Notes: generated by a model not told the origin, from the letters alone. A DNA stretch of 64,000 nt from Lachnospiraceae bacterium AB2028 (GCA_000621425.1 JHYJ01000008.1:62001-126000); one strand, 5' to 3'. Positions 32,756-41,755 are shown, counted from the stretch's first letter. Numbers and translations are program-made.

Positions 32756-33490
32756 ATGAAACTTGTTTTTATCAGGCACGGCGAACCCGATTACGAGAAA
32801 GACTCCCTTACAGAAGTTGGCTTTAAAGAAGCTTCCCTTCTTGCAGACAGGGTGGCAGGAATGGAAGTTAAAGATTTTTTTGTATCGCCCTTGGGAAGAG
32901 CAAAAGATACTGCCGCACCTTCGCTTGAAAGAGTTGGCCGCAGTGCAACAGAGCTTGACTGGCTAAGAGAATTCGACGTTTTCATCCACCGTCCTGACAA
33001 GGCCCCCGGAGAATCCGGAATGGCTTGGGACTGGCTGCCTGCAGACTGGATGACATACCCTGATTTTTACGATAAGGACAAATGGATGTTTCATCCCCTT
33101 TTCGAAGATAAAAATCTTAAGGACCGTTATAAATACGTGATCAGTTCTTTCGAAGAGTTCCTTAAGGCACACGGTTACAGCAGAAACGGGCTGTATTACA
33201 ATGCCGAAAACGCAAATAATGATACCCTTGTCTTCTTTTCGCATTTTGGCTGTGCCACCCTGCTGCTAAGTCATCTCTTAAATGTATCACCCATGATACT
33301 TTGGCATGGCATGTGTATGGCCCCCACTTCCGTAACCACCATAGTTACGGAGGAGCGCAAAAAAGGAATCGCCCAATGGCGATGCATCGGGTACGGCGAT
33401 ACCTCACATCTGTATGCCGCCGGCATGAAACCGTCCTTTGCCGCCAGGTTCTGTGAATGTTTCGATAATGAAAATGAAAGGCACGGATAA
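32756..33490 (+). CDS. Histidine phosphatase-family protein
   Basis: 244 residues. FIRHGEPDYEKDSLTEVG near residues 5-22 carries the phosphohistidine RHG motif; SPLGRAKDTA near 44 the second Arg; a Glu in WLREFDV near 70 and SHFGCA near 160 complete the site. The family includes phosphoglycerate mutases and broad phosphatases; the N-terminal motif RHGEP fits phosphatase use, substrate unknown. AAGGAG precedes the ATG. A strong terminator follows. Confidence 0.88.
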   Translation: MKLVFIRHGEPDYEKDSLTEVGFKEASLLADRVAGMEVKDFFVSPLGRAKDTAAPSLERVGRSATELDWLREFDVFIHRPDKAPGESGMAWDWLPADWMTYPDFYDKDKWMFHPLFEDKNLKDRYKYVISSFEEFLKAHGYSRNGLYYNAENANNDTLVFFSHFGCATLLLSHLLNVSPMILWHGMCMAPTSVTTIVTEERKKGIAQWRCIGYGDTSHLYAAGMKPSFAARFCECFDNENERHG

Positions 33491-33506
33491 ATCCGTGCCT
33501 TTTCCT
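33478..33506 (+). terminator. Intrinsic terminator after the histidine phosphatase
   Basis: AAGGCACGGA pairs with TCCGTGCCTT around ATAA-type loop, followed by TTCCTTAATTT. It begins inside the last codons of the gene. Confidence 0.85.
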
Positions 33507-33535
33507 TAATTTCTGATATCAAACCAGTATTTCAA

Positions 33536-35806
33536 TCAAAGCTTTATTGTCTTTTCCAGCCTTACATCAACGGATGATGCTGCAGCATAAACCTTAGCCT
33601 TCCCTTTCATCATCACCCATTCCGCCTTTTCCTCATCATAATGAGCAAATGCCTTTAAAGGAAGAACCACACTTACCACTTTTTCCTCGCCAGGCTTTAA
33701 TGATACCTTGTCGAAACCCTTAAGCTCTTTTACGGGATTTTCCTTAGAAGGAACTTCCTCGCCTACATAGAACTGGACTGCCTCGCTGCCTTCACAGTCG
33801 CCCACATTCTTAACCTTTACGCTGACCACATACAGGCCGTCCGTAAGCTTTCTCTTATTTACAGGCTTTCCTTCCACATTCTTTACAGCAAGCCCTGAAT
33901 ACTTGAATGAAGTATAGGACAGACCGTGACCGAAGGGGAACTGTACAGGCACGTTATACTTTTCATAATATCTGTAGCCTACGAACACACCTTCTTTGAA
34001 AGTCTGTGTCAGGTGAGCATCGATCCTGGATGCCTCTTCTTTGTTGAGTTTCCTTCCCGGATAGTCACCGAAATGACTAACAGGTGTGGACTTGAAATCA
34101 ACAGGAAGAGTCTCCGGAAGCTTACCGGAAGGATTAACTGCACCGGTGATAACCTCACCCAAGGCGGTTCCGCCTTCCATTCCGTTGTATCCCATCCATA
34201 CGATGGCTTTTGCCTTGTCAGCCCATTTGGACATTTCCACGGGGCTTCCTGCTACCATTACGATAACTGTATTGGGATTTGCATCCAGCACAGCACTTAT
34301 GGTTTCATCCTGACCGTAGGGAAGTTTCATGTCTGTTCTGTCATGGTCTTCCACGTCATAATCATGATCAAGGCCGCCTACGAATATTACTTCATCATAT
34401 TCCTTAGCAAGTCTTACAGCCTCATCCCGAAGCTCTTTGCCTTTCTTTTTATCAGCCGCAGAATCCTTCTTCTGTGCCACCGCCTGATAAACATCAGCGA
34501 TATTCACACTCTCAGCCTGCCAGTTGTACTCTTCGGTTTTCTTAGGCGGCACATAATAGCCCTTGGTATATTTTACCTGTGTATTTCCGCCGAAAGCCTT
34601 GGTTATTCCAAGCAGAGGAGTGATTTCATAGAGAGCCTTAATCTCAGCGCTGCCGCCGCCGTTAGCCTGCTTACGGTTTGCATTGTCCCCGATCACAAGG
34701 ACCTTTCTCGTCTTATTAGGTTCGATAGGAAGGCGTCCATTTTCATTCTTAAGAAGGACCACTGCCTCCCTTGCGGTATTCAGTGCCTTTTCCGAATGGC
34801 TCACTGTAGAATAGCTGCCCCTGTCGCGATCCGCAACGGGCACTGCCTTAGCCTTTATGGACTTGCCCCCCTTGGTCTTTACTTCCTTAATCTCTACATC
34901 GATCATGCGGATATAGAGCATGAAACGAAGAATGTTCCTGATCTTCTCATCGATCAGCGACTCATCGATTTCACCCTTCTTAACCAGCTTAAGCAAGGGA
35001 TCAGCCATAAAATAGTTATCAAAATCAGGCTTAACCCCCATCTCCACATCCAGGGCACTTTCAGCCGCATCCTTTGTATTATGGTTTCCGCCCCAGTCTG
35101 AAACTATGAGTCCGTCATACTTCCATGTACCCCTGATCTGCTCATTTAGAAGCCAGCTGTTCTCGCAGCAGTGCTTTCCCCTGATAAGGTTGTATGCTGC
35201 CATCACGGCACGGCTCTTTGCCTTGCGTATTGCCGCCTCAAAACCCGGCAGGTAGATTTCCTGCAGCGCCCTCTCGGAAAGCTCTACATTCACCATGTAG
35301 CGCTCCACTTCCTGGGAATTGCATACGAAGTGCTTAACGCAGGCAGAAACATCCGACTCCTGTATTCCTTCTATAAGGGGAACCACAAGTTCTGATATCA
35401 GGCAGGGATCCTCACTCATATACTCAAAGTTTCTTCCGCAGAGCGGATTTCTCTTGATATTGATTCCCGGTGCAAGAAGCATGTCCTTGCCGCGGCCCCT
35501 TGCTTCCGAGCCTAGCATCCTTCCCGAGCTCCATGCTAAGGAACGGTTCCATGTTGCGGCTATAGCTGAATTACAGGGAGCATAGCAGACCTCATCAGCC
35601 GTAGTACCGATGGTTATCCATTCATCCGGCCTGAAGTCATTTCTCACACCCATAGGGCCGTCAGAATACATAATAGGCGGGATTCCCAGTCTCTCCACTC
35701 CCGGGCTCTTAAAGAACTCCGATCCGTGGATCATGCTTATCTTCTCTTCGAGAGTCAGTTCGGAAAGCAGCGCTTCAACTTTTTTCTCTCTTTCTTTTTT
35801 ATTCAT
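33536..35806 (-). CDS. Glycoside hydrolase family 3 beta-glucosidase-type enzyme
   Basis: 756 residues from the ATG at 35806 (GGAGG six bases upstream). The N-terminal barrel has YSDGPMGVR near 47 and KHFVCNSQE near 165. The nucleophile Asp is in DGLIVSDWGG near 240. A middle alpha/beta domain (AREAVVLLKNENGRLPI near 345) and a C-terminal fibronectin-III-like domain (FPFGHGLSYTSF near 635) follow. No signal peptide is present, so it acts on imported oligosaccharides in the cytosol. It is downstream of pheA on the same strand, with 68 bp between. Confidence 0.92.
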   Translation of the reverse strand: MNKKEREKKVEALLSELTLEEKISMIHGSEFFKSPGVERLGIPPIMYSDGPMGVRNDFRPDEWITIGTTADEVCYAPCNSAIAATWNRSLAWSSGRMLGSEARGRGKDMLLAPGINIKRNPLCGRNFEYMSEDPCLISELVVPLIEGIQESDVSACVKHFVCNSQEVERYMVNVELSERALQEIYLPGFEAAIRKAKSRAVMAAYNLIRGKHCCENSWLLNEQIRGTWKYDGLIVSDWGGNHNTKDAAESALDVEMGVKPDFDNYFMADPLLKLVKKGEIDESLIDEKIRNILRFMLYIRMIDVEIKEVKTKGGKSIKAKAVPVADRDRGSYSTVSHSEKALNTAREAVVLLKNENGRLPIEPNKTRKVLVIGDNANRKQANGGGSAEIKALYEITPLLGITKAFGGNTQVKYTKGYYVPPKKTEEYNWQAESVNIADVYQAVAQKKDSAADKKKGKELRDEAVRLAKEYDEVIFVGGLDHDYDVEDHDRTDMKLPYGQDETISAVLDANPNTVIVMVAGSPVEMSKWADKAKAIVWMGYNGMEGGTALGEVITGAVNPSGKLPETLPVDFKSTPVSHFGDYPGRKLNKEEASRIDAHLTQTFKEGVFVGYRYYEKYNVPVQFPFGHGLSYTSFKYSGLAVKNVEGKPVNKRKLTDGLYVVSVKVKNVGDCEGSEAVQFYVGEEVPSKENPVKELKGFDKVSLKPGEEKVVSVVLPLKAFAHYDEEKAEWVMMKGKAKVYAAASSVDVRLEKTIKL

Positions 35807-35874
35807 ACCGGTCCTCCTGTTATTTTTCAAAATCCGCAACCGTAGTTTGAAATTTTTTGATGTATATGTCCGTA

Positions 35875-36996
35875 TCAGTAATTTCCTAATATACGAAGAC
35901 TCCGAGCCTCTTCCCTGAGACCACACAGTGCATTCCTTACACCGGGATCAGAAAGATTCCCTTCAAAATCAAGGAAAAATCTGTACTCCCAGTTCCTTCC
36001 CTCTATGGGACGGCTTTCAATCTTTTTCATATTAAGGTTATTATATATGAAATGGGACAACATACGGTATAGGGAACCGCTTTCGTCCGGCACTTCAAAG
36101 CATAAGCTTATCTTCTTCGCATCCTTCACAAAAATTTTCCGGTTGCTTACCACTATGAACCTGGTGGTATTTGTATCGGAATGGTTTACCCCTTTCTGTA
36201 TTATATCAAGTCCGTAAACCTTTGCGGCATGTTCGCCTGCTATCGCTGCCTGGGTGACATCCTTTTCATCAGCAACCTTTTTAGCTGCAAAAGCATTGTT
36301 GCTCATGGAAATGATCTTCCACTCGGGGTGGTTTCGAAGGAAACGCTCCGACTGCATAAGTGACTGGGGATGGGAATAAACCGTCTGTATGGTATCCAAA
36401 TCAGTTCCTGCGTTTCCCAATAGGCAGTGTTCTATCTTTATCATCTGTTCGCCGACTATGTAATGCTCAAATTCAGCCAGCAGGTCATATATCTCGCTCA
36501 CTATACCGGCGGTGGAATTCTCTATCGGGAGCACAGCATACTCTGCCCTGCCTTCATCCAATGCAAGCATGGCATTCCTAAATGTATCCGTGTGGAAAAA
36601 GTCTGCCGTTTCCGAAAAGAAGGCATGGGCTGCCGCCTCGGAATAAGACCCTTCAGCGCCCTGATAAACAACGGTTGCCTTTTTATTCAGTGCGTCAACA
36701 GGCGCAAAAGGAAGGCTCCCCTTATCATCTGCAGCCAGGATGGAATACTGCAGCTTTCTGCTGCTTCCCATAAGCTGCCCAAAAAGGTCCTGAATCCCCT
36801 GCCTGTATTTCGGTTCCTTTACAAGTCCGGATACGCTCTTGAGCTTTGCATCCTCACGCGCTTTGTCAAATACGTTTTTTCCGTTTTTTCTTTTGGACTC
36901 GGCCACCTCGCAAGCAAGTGCCATACGTTTCTCGTACAGCTCTACAATCTGCCTGTCCACCTCATCCAGTTCTTTTCTTATATCTTCAAGTTCCAT
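35875..36996 (-). CDS. pheA: Bifunctional chorismate mutase / prephenate dehydratase
   Basis: 373 residues in the P-protein order. Residues 1-85 are an AroQ chorismate mutase (IRKELDEVDRQIVELYEKR, then VAESKRKNGKNVFD). About 108-285 is prephenate dehydratase (YQGAEGSYSEAAA, ENSTAGIV, NTTRFIVV). About 295-373 is an ACT domain with ESRP (SRPIEGRNWEYRF), which senses phenylalanine. The enzyme makes phenylpyruvate from chorismate. It starts 12 bp after the pyrI stop, so it probably shares the pyrBI transcript, an unusual neighbour for phenylalanine synthesis. Confidence 0.93.
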   Translation of the reverse strand: MELEDIRKELDEVDRQIVELYEKRMALACEVAESKRKNGKNVFDKAREDAKLKSVSGLVKEPKYRQGIQDLFGQLMGSSRKLQYSILAADDKGSLPFAPVDALNKKATVVYQGAEGSYSEAAAHAFFSETADFFHTDTFRNAMLALDEGRAEYAVLPIENSTAGIVSEIYDLLAEFEHYIVGEQMIKIEHCLLGNAGTDLDTIQTVYSHPQSLMQSERFLRNHPEWKIISMSNNAFAAKKVADEKDVTQAAIAGEHAAKVYGLDIIQKGVNHSDTNTTRFIVVSNRKIFVKDAKKISLCFEVPDESGSLYRMLSHFIYNNLNMKKIESRPIEGRNWEYRFFLDFEGNLSDPGVRNALCGLREEARSLRILGNY

Positions 36997-37008
36997 ATCT
37001 AAATAATC

Positions 37009-37440
37009 TTACATCTTCTCTGAATTTTTCTCGTCACAGTACTTGCATCTGTAGATTTCCTTTTCAGGATCTGCCAGGTAAAAGATATGTGGCAGCTCCT
37101 GCTCTATGGATGTGATACAGCGGGGATTCCTGCAGCGCATTACTCCCTTCAGCTCCTGGGGCAGCTCCAGTGGCTGCTTTTCAAGTATCTCGCCATCCTT
37201 TATAACATTTACTGTGATGGTATGGTCTATGACTGCCAATACATCAAGGTTGAGCATGTTTATGTCACACTCCACCTTTATTATATCCTTTCTGCCAAGC
37301 CTTTTGCTGTGGGCATTTTTTATGATAGCCACCATGCAGTCCAGCTTATCAAGTCCCAGATGGTAATATATGGACATTCCCTTGCCAACGGGAATATGAT
37401 CTAAAACAAAACCTTCATCAATCTTTCCGACGTTAAGCAT
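37009..37440 (-). CDS. pyrI: Aspartate carbamoyltransferase regulatory chain
   Basis: 143 residues from an ATG at 37440 with AAAGGAGG upstream. The N-terminal nucleotide-binding domain is followed by a zinc domain with C-x4-C (MRCRNPRCITS) and C-x2-C (YRCKYC). It binds CTP/ATP and sets the allosteric state of the PyrB trimers. It begins 14 bp after the pyrB stop, so pyrBI is an operon as in enterobacteria and many Clostridia. Confidence 0.95.
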   Translation of the reverse strand: MLNVGKIDEGFVLDHIPVGKGMSIYYHLGLDKLDCMVAIIKNAHSKRLGRKDIIKVECDINMLNLDVLAVIDHTITVNVIKDGEILEKQPLELPQELKGVMRCRNPRCITSIEQELPHIFYLADPEKEIYRCKYCDEKNSEKM

Positions 37441-37453
37441 TGTATTTCCTCCT

Positions 37454-38398
37454 TTAACCTGCCAGTCCGAGAAGCGTTGCAATAAGCGCCATTCTTACAT
37501 ACACGCCATACTGAACCTGCTCAAAATATACTGCCCTGGGATCCTCATCAATCTCCACCGATATTTCATTTACACGGGGAAGAGGATGGAGAACCAGCAT
37601 ATCCTTTGGTGCAAGCTCCATCTTTGTCTTATTCAGTACATAGAAATCTTTAAGTCTTACATAATCCTCTTCGTTGAAGAAACGTTCTCTCTGAACTCTG
37701 GTCATATAAAGCATGTCCAGTTTCGGCATACTGTCTTCCAGCCTTTCCACTTCCTCGAATTCCACATTCATACTCTTAAGTTTCTCACGCAGGTAGCTGG
37801 GTATGCGCAATTCCTCAGGTGAAATGAACACATATTTGTTATTGGGATAACGGAGCATTGCATTTACAAGTGAATGTACCGTCCGTCCGAACTTAAGATC
37901 CCCGCAAAGTCCTATGGTAAAACCGTCCAGCTGTCCCTTAAGGGATCTGATGGTAAGCATATCCGTAAGTGTCTGGGTGGGATGCTGATGTCCGCCGTCA
38001 CCTGCATTGATCACAGGGATCTTGGAATGAGCAGCTGCAACCATAGGCGCACCTTCCTTCGGATGTCTCATGGCACATATATCTGCAAAGCAGGATATTA
38101 CGCGTATAGTATCAGAAACACTTTCGCCCTTTGATGCCGATGATGAATTTGCATCAGAAAAACCTATAACCTGACCACCTAAGTCTAACATTGCTGTCTC
38201 AAAAGAAAGCCTTGTTCTGGTGCTGGGTTCATAAAAACATGTTGCCAGTTTCTTCCTTGCGCACAGATCCTTGTAATCATCCGGATGATCCTTGATATCC
38301 GAAGCAAGATCAAAAAGCTTATCCAGCTCATCCACCGAAAAATCCAAAGGTGTCATCAGATGTCTGAGCGGTCTGCCGTCTTTTCCGATCACTTCCAT
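37454..38398 (-). CDS. pyrB: Aspartate carbamoyltransferase catalytic chain
   Basis: 314 residues. The carbamoyl-phosphate loop is [12 protein letters not shown] near residue 56, the mobile Ser/Lys loop SSSASKGES near 82, then HPTQTLTD near 140 and HPLPRVNEI near 273. It makes carbamoyl aspartate, the committed step of pyrimidine synthesis. GGGAGG precedes the ATG. A promoter, a short leader ORF and an attenuator hairpin lie in the 230 bp upstream, giving a clear route to UTP-sensitive control. Confidence 0.96.
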   Translation of the reverse strand: MEVIGKDGRPLRHLMTPLDFSVDELDKLFDLASDIKDHPDDYKDLCARKKLATCFYEPSTRTRLSFETAMLDLGGQVIGFSDANSSSASKGESVSDTIRVISCFADICAMRHPKEGAPMVAAAHSKIPVINAGDGGHQHPTQTLTDMLTIRSLKGQLDGFTIGLCGDLKFGRTVHSLVNAMLRYPNNKYVFISPEELRIPSYLREKLKSMNVEFEEVERLEDSMPKLDMLYMTRVQRERFFNEEDYVRLKDFYVLNKTKMELAPKDMLVLHPLPRVNEISVEIDEDPRAVYFEQVQYGVYVRMALIATLLGLAG

Positions 38399-38458
38399 AA
38401 ATTTTCCTCCCTAAGATAATCGATTAGCGATGATGAAATCACCGTGCGATAAATAAAC

Positions 38459-38484
38459 AAAAAAGAGAAACAAAACGTTTCTCT
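38459..38484 (-). terminator. Attenuator hairpin in the pyrB leader
   Basis: On the minus strand AGAGAAAC (38477-38484) pairs with GTTTCTCT (38464-38471) around GTTTT and runs into a U tract at 38459-38463. It is an intrinsic terminator about 65 nt upstream of the pyrB ATG and downstream of the promoter, so read-through decides pyrBI expression. The stop codon of the leader ORF forms the first base of the stem. Confidence 0.8.
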
Positions 38485-38567
38485 CAAATACTGTAAATAA
38501 TTAAAAAAATATGTGCTTCGACAAGAGCATTTGGTTTCATGAAATTATGTCTGTCACATCTGCACAT
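38484..38567 (-). CDS. pyrBI leader peptide (27 residues)
   Basis: ATG at 38567 with GGAG six to seven bases upstream opens 27 codons (MCRCDRHNF... ending IIYSI) and stops with TGA whose A begins the attenuator stem. The last third is read from a U-rich stretch (AUAUUUUUUUAAUUAUUU), where polymerase would pause when UTP is low. A ribosome that catches up to the stop codon would cover the stem and allow read-through. This is the design of the E. coli pyrL leader, though the sequence is unrelated. Too short for usual gene callers. Confidence 0.65.
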   Translation of the reverse strand: MCRCDRHNFMKPNALVEAHIFLIIYSI

Positions 38568-38598
38568 ACTTTTCTCCAACAAATCCGTACTGCGATAT

Positions 38599-38627
38599 AT
38601 GATACCATATAGGAGCTCTACATTCAA
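38599..38627 (-). promoter_or_regulatory. Promoter of pyrB-pyrI
   Basis: On the minus strand TTGAAT (38622-38627) and TATCAT (38599-38604) are separated by 17 bp. Transcription would start near 38592, about 25 nt ahead of the leader-peptide ATG. Confidence 0.6.
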
Positions 38628-38692
38628 TGAAAATCATCATATATACAGGGATAAATAAGCCGCAAAACATAGCCGGAAACTCAAACTATAGT

Positions 38693-39505
38693 TCAACCGG
38701 AAACTCTTGCATGATAGAACAGATATTGCTGCAGTATTCCGGCATCCTTCCTTCCGCTTAAGACATCTTCCCCACCGTACTGCTCGTCAAACACCCTCTT
38801 TATCCAAACATCCACAGGTGCAAGATCCACCCTTGAATAAGCAAAAAGTGCAGTACAGGAAGCCACCTTTATACCTACGCCGTACATTGCTGTCAGGCTC
38901 TCCATCAACTCCTCATCAGAAAGTCCCGTTAAGCTCTCCATATCCGGCGCCTCAGAAACCGCCCTTCTGATATATTTCTCGCGGTAGCCCAGCTTAAAAG
39001 CCTCCCACTGCTCATCGGAAAAAGTGCGCATCCGTGCAGCGCTCGGGAACTCATACTCTCCCGTGCCATCAATCTCAAGCCCGGCGCTCCTGCACACGGA
39101 CTCCACTGCTGCCGTTATGGCAGGTATATTTTTTCTTTGGGAAATAATAAAAGAAATAAGACATTCCCACGGATCCTGCTTTAGTATCCGTATGCCTTTT
39201 CCGCTTTCTGCGGCAGCCCTTAAGTATGCATCGGAAGGATCGATACGTCTCCTGATAGCCCTATAATTCCTGTCCAGGTCAAAATAGTCATGCCAGATAT
39301 CAGCAAACTCTTCATCCCTGCAGCTTATATCATATCTGTCGGTGCCGGACATCTTCATGTCCAGCACGTGACTGCCCTTTATAAAGCGGTAAACTCCGTC
39401 AGGCAGGAGCTTTATCCTGAAACACTGACCACTGATCCTGAGTTTTTCAAGATCAAAGTCATCCGTAATCTTTACACTGTTGATAAATGCACCCTGTTCT
39501 GACAT
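38693..39505 (-). CDS. OGG1-type 8-oxoguanine DNA glycosylase
   Basis: 270 residues from an ATG at 39505 with GGGGTGG upstream (a TTG further back is less likely). An N-terminal OGG beta domain (SGQCFRIKLLPDGVYRF) is followed by the HhH-GPD domain: FIISQRKNIPAI near 118, LTAMYGVGIKVASCTALFAY near 205 and the catalytic Asp in DLAPVDVWIKRVF near 233. The Lys of SQRKN is the likely base-release nucleophile. It excises oxidised guanine during base-excision repair. The upstream CobW gene stops 20 bp before this ATG. Confidence 0.88.
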   Translation of the reverse strand: MSEQGAFINSVKITDDFDLEKLRISGQCFRIKLLPDGVYRFIKGSHVLDMKMSGTDRYDISCRDEEFADIWHDYFDLDRNYRAIRRRIDPSDAYLRAAAESGKGIRILKQDPWECLISFIISQRKNIPAITAAVESVCRSAGLEIDGTGEYEFPSAARMRTFSDEQWEAFKLGYREKYIRRAVSEAPDMESLTGLSDEELMESLTAMYGVGIKVASCTALFAYSRVDLAPVDVWIKRVFDEQYGGEDVLSGRKDAGILQQYLFYHARVSG

Positions 39506-39524
39506 ATACTGCCACCCCAATGTA

Positions 39525-40457
39525 TCAGCCGAATCCAACTATCTCATTCTTAGGTTTCTGGGTCTTCTTCACGCTGATTGCATGCAGCACAGGCCCTTCT
39601 GCCTGGTAATCCGAAAAATATTCCTTATTTACCTTAGCAGTTATCCTTATCCAATCCCTGTCCTTTAATTTGTCTGCATCCTTATACTCGCATGCATATC
39701 CTAAAAACTGCATATCGTCGGCACAGCAGGTCATGGCAAGACGGCCCGGCACAAAATATCCCTTGGGGAAGGTCTTGGGCTTAAGCACCATAGCATCGAA
39801 TTCTAAAATCTTGCCCTCGTACCTTTCGGCATGATCCATGGTATCCAGGTACCATATTCCGAAAGTCCTTTCATCTAAGACTATCTTGTCAGCCTTAAGA
39901 TCATAAGGCAGGTCTTCTTCAAATATCTGGTTTATCTCGCCCTGGGCATTTTCGAATATAACATCCGCATTGGCGTTCACAGCCTTAATGTTACGCCTGA
40001 AACTTGCCAGGTTGTCCATCACATTGTCGCAGCGGTTGAATATGATAAGCTCAGACTTCCTGATCATTTCAGCAAGCAGAGACCTCATATTCATATAGTA
40101 TGTCTCGAAGGTGGATGCATCCACGCAGGTAATCTGCTGCTCTAAGTTCCAGTGGAAAGGCAGCGTCATATCCTTCATGTTCCACATGCCGTTGTACTCA
40201 ATGATTATGCGTTCCGGATCAACTTCCTTTTCCAGTGCCATAAGCTTTTCGGTGGTGAAATCTTCTTCATCCTCGATAAGCTTTACCACGGTATTGGATG
40301 CCTTCAGCACATTTTCCTCATACTCCTCCTCGCCTTCTTCACAAAGGATCAGAAGGGTCTTACCCTTTATCTGGAAATAAGGCTGGGCGATCGTAAACTT
40401 TATGAACTGTGTCTTTCCGCTTTCAAGAAAACCATTTATAAGATATACCGGTCTCAT
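39525..40457 (-). CDS. CobW/P47K-like GTPase, divergent
   Basis: 310 residues from the ATG at 40457 (AAGGGG upstream; an in-frame GTG seven codons earlier is less likely). The P-loop is NGFLESGKTQ near residue 6-15 and a Walker B-like IIIEYNG is near 87. It lacks the CxCC zinc motif of the neighbouring CobW protein. FNRCDN near 145 replaces the guanine-specificity NKxD. The C-terminal 60 residues (PVLHAISVKKTQKP) look like a separate small beta domain. It lies 17 bp downstream of the second CobW gene and probably works with it in metal handling. Confidence 0.75.
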   Translation of the reverse strand: MRPVYLINGFLESGKTQFIKFTIAQPYFQIKGKTLLILCEEGEEEYEENVLKASNTVVKLIEDEEDFTTEKLMALEKEVDPERIIIEYNGMWNMKDMTLPFHWNLEQQITCVDASTFETYYMNMRSLLAEMIRKSELIIFNRCDNVMDNLASFRRNIKAVNANADVIFENAQGEINQIFEEDLPYDLKADKIVLDERTFGIWYLDTMDHAERYEGKILEFDAMVLKPKTFPKGYFVPGRLAMTCCADDMQFLGYACEYKDADKLKDRDWIRITAKVNKEYFSDYQAEGPVLHAISVKKTQKPKNEIVGFG

Positions 40458-40474
40458 ACTTCCCCTTTCCGCTA

Positions 40475-41653
40475 TCACTTCTTAAAAAGTTCTCCAAGCT
40501 CTTCTTCATTGAGCTTTGATCCTATCACACAGAATTTACCCGTAGGCTGGGGCTCACCCTTGCGGACATTGCTCTCGCCGGGCACATAGTCGAAATAGAT
40601 CCAGCCGCCGTCAACAGAAGGAACCATGCCCTTCGCACGGAGTACTGTTCCGTAGGTCACTGCATCTACCAGCTTTGCAAGAGCATCGCTGATCTCTTCT
40701 TCCGTATACTTCGCTGCGGTCTCCATTCCCCAGCTGCCAAATACCTCGTCAGCATGATGGTGATGATGGTGGTCATGATCATGATGATGGTGGCACTCGC
40801 ACTCGGGATCATCACACTCCTCGCCATCATGATGGTGGTGATGATGCTCGTCGTGATCATGATGATGCTCATGCTCATCGTGGTCATGATGATGGTGCTC
40901 ATGTTCGTCTTCATCATCGTCATCATGATGGTGGTGGCAGCAATGATGCTCGTGCTCGTCTTCATCATCGTCGTCATGATGGTGATGACAGCAATGCTCA
41001 TGCTCATCATGATGCTCGTATTTCTCAATAACCTCTTTTAAGAGAGTGTCCATAAGGTCAACACCTTCCATTGTATCCTTTATGGATGCTCCGGTTATCT
41101 GATCCCAGGGTGTGGTTATGATAGTTGCCTTTGCATTATGCTCCTTCAGGATATCCAGGGTCTTCTGAAGCTTCTCATCCGAGATATTATCAGTACGGCT
41201 TAAGATAATGGTTCCCGCATTCTCAACCTGGTTTATGAAGAACTCACCGAAATTCTTAACATAGAGCTTTGCCTTATTGGCATCCACAACAGTAATTGCA
41301 GAATTAAGCTTTGCACCTTCACCGAGATCCGCCTGCTCAACTGCCCTTACCACGTCAGAAAGCTTTCCAACGCCTGAAGGTTCTATAACAATACGGTCAG
41401 GTGTAAATCTGCTCATAACATCCTTAAGTGCTGTACCGAAATCGCCCACCAGCGAGCAGCAGATACAGCCGGAATTCATCTCCGTGATCTCCACACCGGC
41501 TTCCTTTAAGAAACCGCCGTCTATTCCTATCTCGCCGAATTCATTCTCAATAAGCACTACTTGCTCACCCTTCCAGGTTTCTGCAAGAAGTTTCTTTATA
41601 AGAGTGGTCTTTCCTGCACCAAGAAATCCTGATATAACATCTATTTTTGTCAT
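40475..41653 (-). CDS. CobW-family metallochaperone GTPase with a 90-residue His/Asp loop
   Basis: 392 residues. P-loop SGFLGAGKTT at 8-17, the metal-binding GCICC (Cys63, Cys65, Cys66), Walker B IVIEPSG near 89 and SRTDN near 152 define a COG0523 GTPase. Residues 212-302 are almost only His, Asp and Glu with Cys pairs, including a near-duplicate CCHHHHDDDDEDEHEHH. A C-terminal CobW_C domain follows. Such proteins deliver zinc, cobalt or nickel to clients; the loop probably stores or buffers metal. AAGGGG precedes the ATG. It is the first gene of a pair of CobW genes. Confidence 0.9.
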   Translation of the reverse strand: MTKIDVISGFLGAGKTTLIKKLLAETWKGEQVVLIENEFGEIGIDGGFLKEAGVEITEMNSGCICCSLVGDFGTALKDVMSRFTPDRIVIEPSGVGKLSDVVRAVEQADLGEGAKLNSAITVVDANKAKLYVKNFGEFFINQVENAGTIILSRTDNISDEKLQKTLDILKEHNAKATIITTPWDQITGASIKDTMEGVDLMDTLLKEVIEKYEHHDEHEHCCHHHHDDDDEDEHEHHCCHHHHDDDDEDEHEHHHHDHDEHEHHHDHDEHHHHHHDGEECDDPECECHHHHDHDHHHHHHADEVFGSWGMETAAKYTEEEISDALAKLVDAVTYGTVLRAKGMVPSVDGGWIYFDYVPGESNVRKGEPQPTGKFCVIGSKLNEEELGELFKK

Positions 41654-41716
41654 TTTTTCCCCTTTCTGCCACTTTAATGGCTATGCGAAGAGAATTTGCT
41701 CATTCGCATAAAACTC

Positions 41717-41748
41717 TAAAAAAGAGGCTCCCTTTTCCGGCAGCCCCT
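41717..41748 (-). terminator. Probable terminator after the SEC-C gene
   Basis: On the minus strand a 9-bp stem with one mismatch (arms 41739-41747 and 41724-41732) is followed by a T6 run. Confidence 0.6.
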
Positions 41749-41755
41749 TGTATCA

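Noticed and set aside
33926-35101. 391-codon plus-strand ORF
   Set aside because: It is the antisense shadow of the beta-glucosidase gene and has no matching family.
35807-35926. 40-codon extension of the beta-glucosidase gene
   Set aside because: It overlaps the end of pheA, has no ribosome site, and the ATG at 35806 has GGAGG.
38459-38592. PyrR-type binding site in the pyrB leader
   Set aside because: I find no match to the PyrR-binding consensus in the leader; the ORF-plus-hairpin reading fits better.
40666-41041. Met/Thr/Val-rich ORFs over the CobW gene
   Set aside because: They are other-frame readings of the His/Asp codon runs of the CobW loop.
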